8,527 nucleotides of DNA, taken from an uncultured Clostridia bacterium. Its GTDB lineage: Bacteria; Bacillota_A; Clostridia; Christensenellales; CAG-138. The translations under genes were made by a program, and so were the position numbers. The notes under the pieces are model-generated. The model made no database searches. It was not told where the DNA came from and was given only the letters and a program-made list of their open reading frames with translations. Below, piece by piece: positions 6,779-8,527 of this stretch (the stretch's first letter is position 1; every line of letters begins with the position of its first letter). The stretch spans positions 1-8,527 of the forward strand of contig CAMNHT010000045.1 in assembly GCA_946539625.1 (NCBI GenBank), given 5' to 3'.

Positions 6779-6839
6779 AAAAAGAAGCCGCAAATAAAAA
6801 CCGGGACCGTCTCAAAACGGACGATCCCGGCTTCTTTTT
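6779..6839. repeat. 12-bp perfect inverted repeat around and overlapping the thrS terminator
   Basis: AAAAAGAAGCCG (6779-6790) is exactly complementary to CGGCTTCTTTTT (6828-6839), with a 37-nt interior containing most of the thrS terminator hairpin. Bases 6828-6830 are needed by both stems, so the full inner stem and the full outer stem cannot form together; a shortened inner stem inside the outer one can. Confidence 0.8.
6796..6830 (-). terminator. Intrinsic terminator of thrS
   Basis: On the minus strand, 11 pairs form between 6830-6820 and 6811-6801 (CCGGGATCGTC with GACGGTCCCGG; one G-U pair) around an 8-nt loop, followed by TTTTTATTTG (6800-6791). It begins 12 nt past the thrS stop. 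On the plus strand the same stem has one C-A mismatch and is followed by CTTCTTTTTT, so it could also stop antisense transcription entering thrS. Confidence 0.9.
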
Positions 6840-6842
6840 TGA

Positions 6843-8527
6843 TTATCTTGCTTTGGTTCTGACCTCTTCCATGATCTTTTCGACGAAGGCGTCGACCGGC
6901 ATTGCGCCGAGGTCGCCCTCTTTGCGCGAACGCACCGCAACGGTGCCGTTCTCCGCTTCCTTGTCGCCGATGACCAGCATGTACGGGATCTTCATCATCT
7001 GCGCTTCGCGGATCTTGAAGCCGATCTTCTCGTTTCTGAGATCGATCTCCGCACGCACGTTCAGCGCGTCGAGCTTGTCTTTCAACGCCTGCGCCGCGTC
7101 GTTCGCGCGGTCGGTAATGGTCATGATCTTGACCTGCACCGGCGCAAGCCAGGTCGGGAACGCGCCCGCAAAGTGCTCGGTGATGACGCCGATGAAGCGT
7201 TCGATTGAGCCGAACACGACGCGGTGGATCATGATCGGGCGGTGGCGTTCGCCGTCCGCGCCGACGTATTCAAGTTCAAAGCGCTCCGGGAGCTGACTGT
7301 CGAGCTGGATGGTGCCGCACTGCCAGGTACGACCGAGGCAGTCCTCGATGTGGAAATCGAGCTTCGGACCGTAGAACGCGCCATCACCCTCGTTGATGAC
7401 GAAGGTCTTGCCCATCTCGGTGATCGCTTCCTTCAGCACGTCCTGATTGTGCTCCCACTCCTCCACCGTGCCGATGTGGCTCTCGGGCATGGTGGACAGT
7501 TCGACCGTATAGTTCAGGCCGAAGGTCGAATACACCTCGTCGAACAGGCGCACGACGTTCTTGATCTCATCCTTCATCTGCTCGGGCGTCATAAAGATGT
7601 GCGCATCGTCCTGCGTGAAGCAGCGCACGCGGAAGAGCCCTCGCAGAGCGCCCGAAAGCTCATGGCGGTGCACGAGTCCCAGCTCGCCGCAGCGCAGCGG
7701 CAGATCGCGGTAGGAGTGCGGCTCGCTTGCGTAGACGAGCATGCCGCCCGGGCAGTTCATCGGCTTGATCGCGAAATCTTCGTCGTCGATGACCGTGGTG
7801 TACATGTTCTCTTTATAGTGCTCCCAGTGCCCGCTGCGCTCCCAAAGCGTACGGCGCAGAATGATCGGGGTCGAAATCTCGACGTAGCCGTAGCGCTTAT
7901 GCACCTCGCGCCAGTAATCGATCAGCGTATTCCGAAGCTGCATGCCCTTCGGCAGGAAGAACGGGAATCCCGGACCCTCGTCGAGCAGCATAAAGAGCCC
8001 GAGGTCCTTGCCGAGCTTTCTGTGGTCGCGCTTCTTCGCTTCCTCAATGCGGGTGATATACGCTTCGAGGTCCGCTTTCTTTTCGAACGCGGTCGCATAG
8101 ATACGCTGCAGCATCTTGTTCTTTTCGGAGCCGCGCCAGTATGCGCCTGCGACGCTCATGAGCTTGATGTTCTTGACCTTGCCGGTGGATGCGACGTGCG
8201 GTCCCGCGCAGAGGTCGACGAACTCGCCCTGGCGATAGAAGCTGATCGTCTCGCCCTCGGGCAGGTCCTCGATGAGCTCGACCTTGTAGGGCTCGCCCTG
8301 TTCTTTCATGAAAGCGATCGCCTCTTCGCGCGGAAGCTCGAAGCGTTCCAGCTTGTAATTCTCATTCACGATGCGGTCCATTTCCTTCTCGATCTTCTTG
8401 AAATCCTCGGTCGTGAAGGGCTCTGCCGCGTCGAAATCGTAATAGAAGCCGTCCGCGATCGCAGGACCGATCGCAAGCTTCGTCTCCGGCCAGAGTCTTT
8501 TCACTGCCTGCGCCAGGATGTGCGAGC
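6843..8527 (-). CDS. thrS: Threonyl-tRNA synthetase (5' end outside window)
   Basis: The frame is open to the right edge and ends with TAA at 6845-6843; 560 residues are visible of about 640. ThrRS charges tRNA-Thr with threonine and hydrolyses mischarged Ser-tRNA. The window cuts within the editing domain: the first whole codons read SHILAQAV, part of the H-x3-H site, so the TGS domain and first His are missing. The rest of the editing site is DLCAGPH (Cys106, His110), followed by GAYWRGSEKNKMLQRIYATAF. The class II core has motif 1 around TPIILRRTLWERSGHW, motif 2 FRVRCFTQDDAHIF and motif 3 near HRVVFGSIERFIG. Zinc ligands Cys258, His309 and His434 are all present with E. coli-like spacing. 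The C-terminal anticodon-binding domain starts at FPTWLAPVQV. The GTG at 8504 is an internal Val, not the start. Any T-box leader would lie outside the window. Confidence 0.99.
   Translation of the reverse strand, partial: SHILAQAVKRLWPETKLAIGPAIADGFYYDFDAAEPFTTEDFKKIEKEMDRIVNENYKLERFELPREEAIAFMKEQGEPYKVELIEDLPEGETISFYRQGEFVDLCAGPHVASTGKVKNIKLMSVAGAYWRGSEKNKMLQRIYATAFEKKADLEAYITRIEEAKKRDHRKLGKDLGLFMLLDEGPGFPFFLPKGMQLRNTLIDYWREVHKRYGYVEISTPIILRRTLWERSGHWEHYKENMYTTVIDDEDFAIKPMNCPGGMLVYASEPHSYRDLPLRCGELGLVHRHELSGALRGLFRVRCFTQDDAHIFMTPEQMKDEIKNVVRLFDEVYSTFGLNYTVELSTMPESHIGTVEEWEHNQDVLKEAITEMGKTFVINEGDGAFYGPKLDFHIEDCLGRTWQCGTIQLDSQLPERFELEYVGADGERHRPIMIHRVVFGSIERFIGVITEHFAGAFPTWLAPVQVKIMTITDRANDAAQALKDKLDALNVRAEIDLRNEKIGFKIREAQMMKIPYMLVIGDKEAENGTVAVRSRKEGDLGAMPVDAFVEKIMEEVRTKAR

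Noticed and set aside
8502..8504. GTG at 8504 as the start of thrS
   Set aside because: The frame continues upstream with HILAQAV, part of the conserved editing-domain site, so the GTG is an internal Val and the true start is outside the window.

Overview
The window looks like chromosomal DNA of a GC-rich member of the Bacillota, most likely class Clostridia. The strongest reason is the minus-strand gene order yybS-gdpP-rplI-dnaB, which is the Bacillus subtilis order (there yybS-yybT/gdpP-rplI-dnaC). A c-di-AMP phosphodiesterase of the GdpP type and a clostridial-looking threonyl-tRNA synthetase agree with this. No species can be named from the sequence alone. I see no mobile element, CRISPR array, tRNA or rRNA, and no sign of recent transfer; this is mostly a conserved housekeeping region.

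Layout. (1) Positions 1-917, plus strand: the C-terminal third of an RND (HAE1/AcrB-type) efflux permease, cut by the left edge. (2) 918-1015: a 98-nt gap with a weak hairpin, a promoter (TTGCGT-17-TATAAT) and a good Shine-Dalgarno for the next gene. (3) 1016-1900, plus strand: a YdcF/SanA (DUF218) family protein with a lipoprotein-like N-terminus. (4) 1921-1951: a bidirectional intrinsic terminator between the convergent plus-strand gene and dnaB. (5) 6735 down to 1961, minus strand: a tight four-gene operon, yybS (DUF2232 membrane protein), gdpP, rplI (ribosomal protein L9) and dnaB (replicative helicase). Its junctions are a 4-nt ATGA overlap, an 18-nt gap, and a zero-gap TAA/ATG. (6) 6736-6842: a compact spacer with the thrS terminator, a longer overlapping inverted repeat, and a near-consensus promoter for yybS. 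(7) 6843 to the right edge, minus strand: thrS, missing its N-terminal TGS and first editing-domain residues because the window ends.

How the genes work together. The operon joins second-messenger turnover (GdpP hydrolyses c-di-AMP), a membrane protein of unknown function translationally coupled to it, a 50S ribosomal protein and the replicative helicase. The clustering is conserved in Bacillota, but the functional reason is not established. thrS is a separate upstream transcription unit. The RND permease and the YdcF-like protein are cell-envelope genes read towards the operon and insulated from it by the bidirectional terminator.

The most notable observation is that the yybS promoter sits so close to the only credible start codon that the predicted transcription start falls on the ATG itself, with no Shine-Dalgarno. 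This predicts a leaderless mRNA for the first gene of the operon. Nothing here is convincing evidence of a wholly new biological system.
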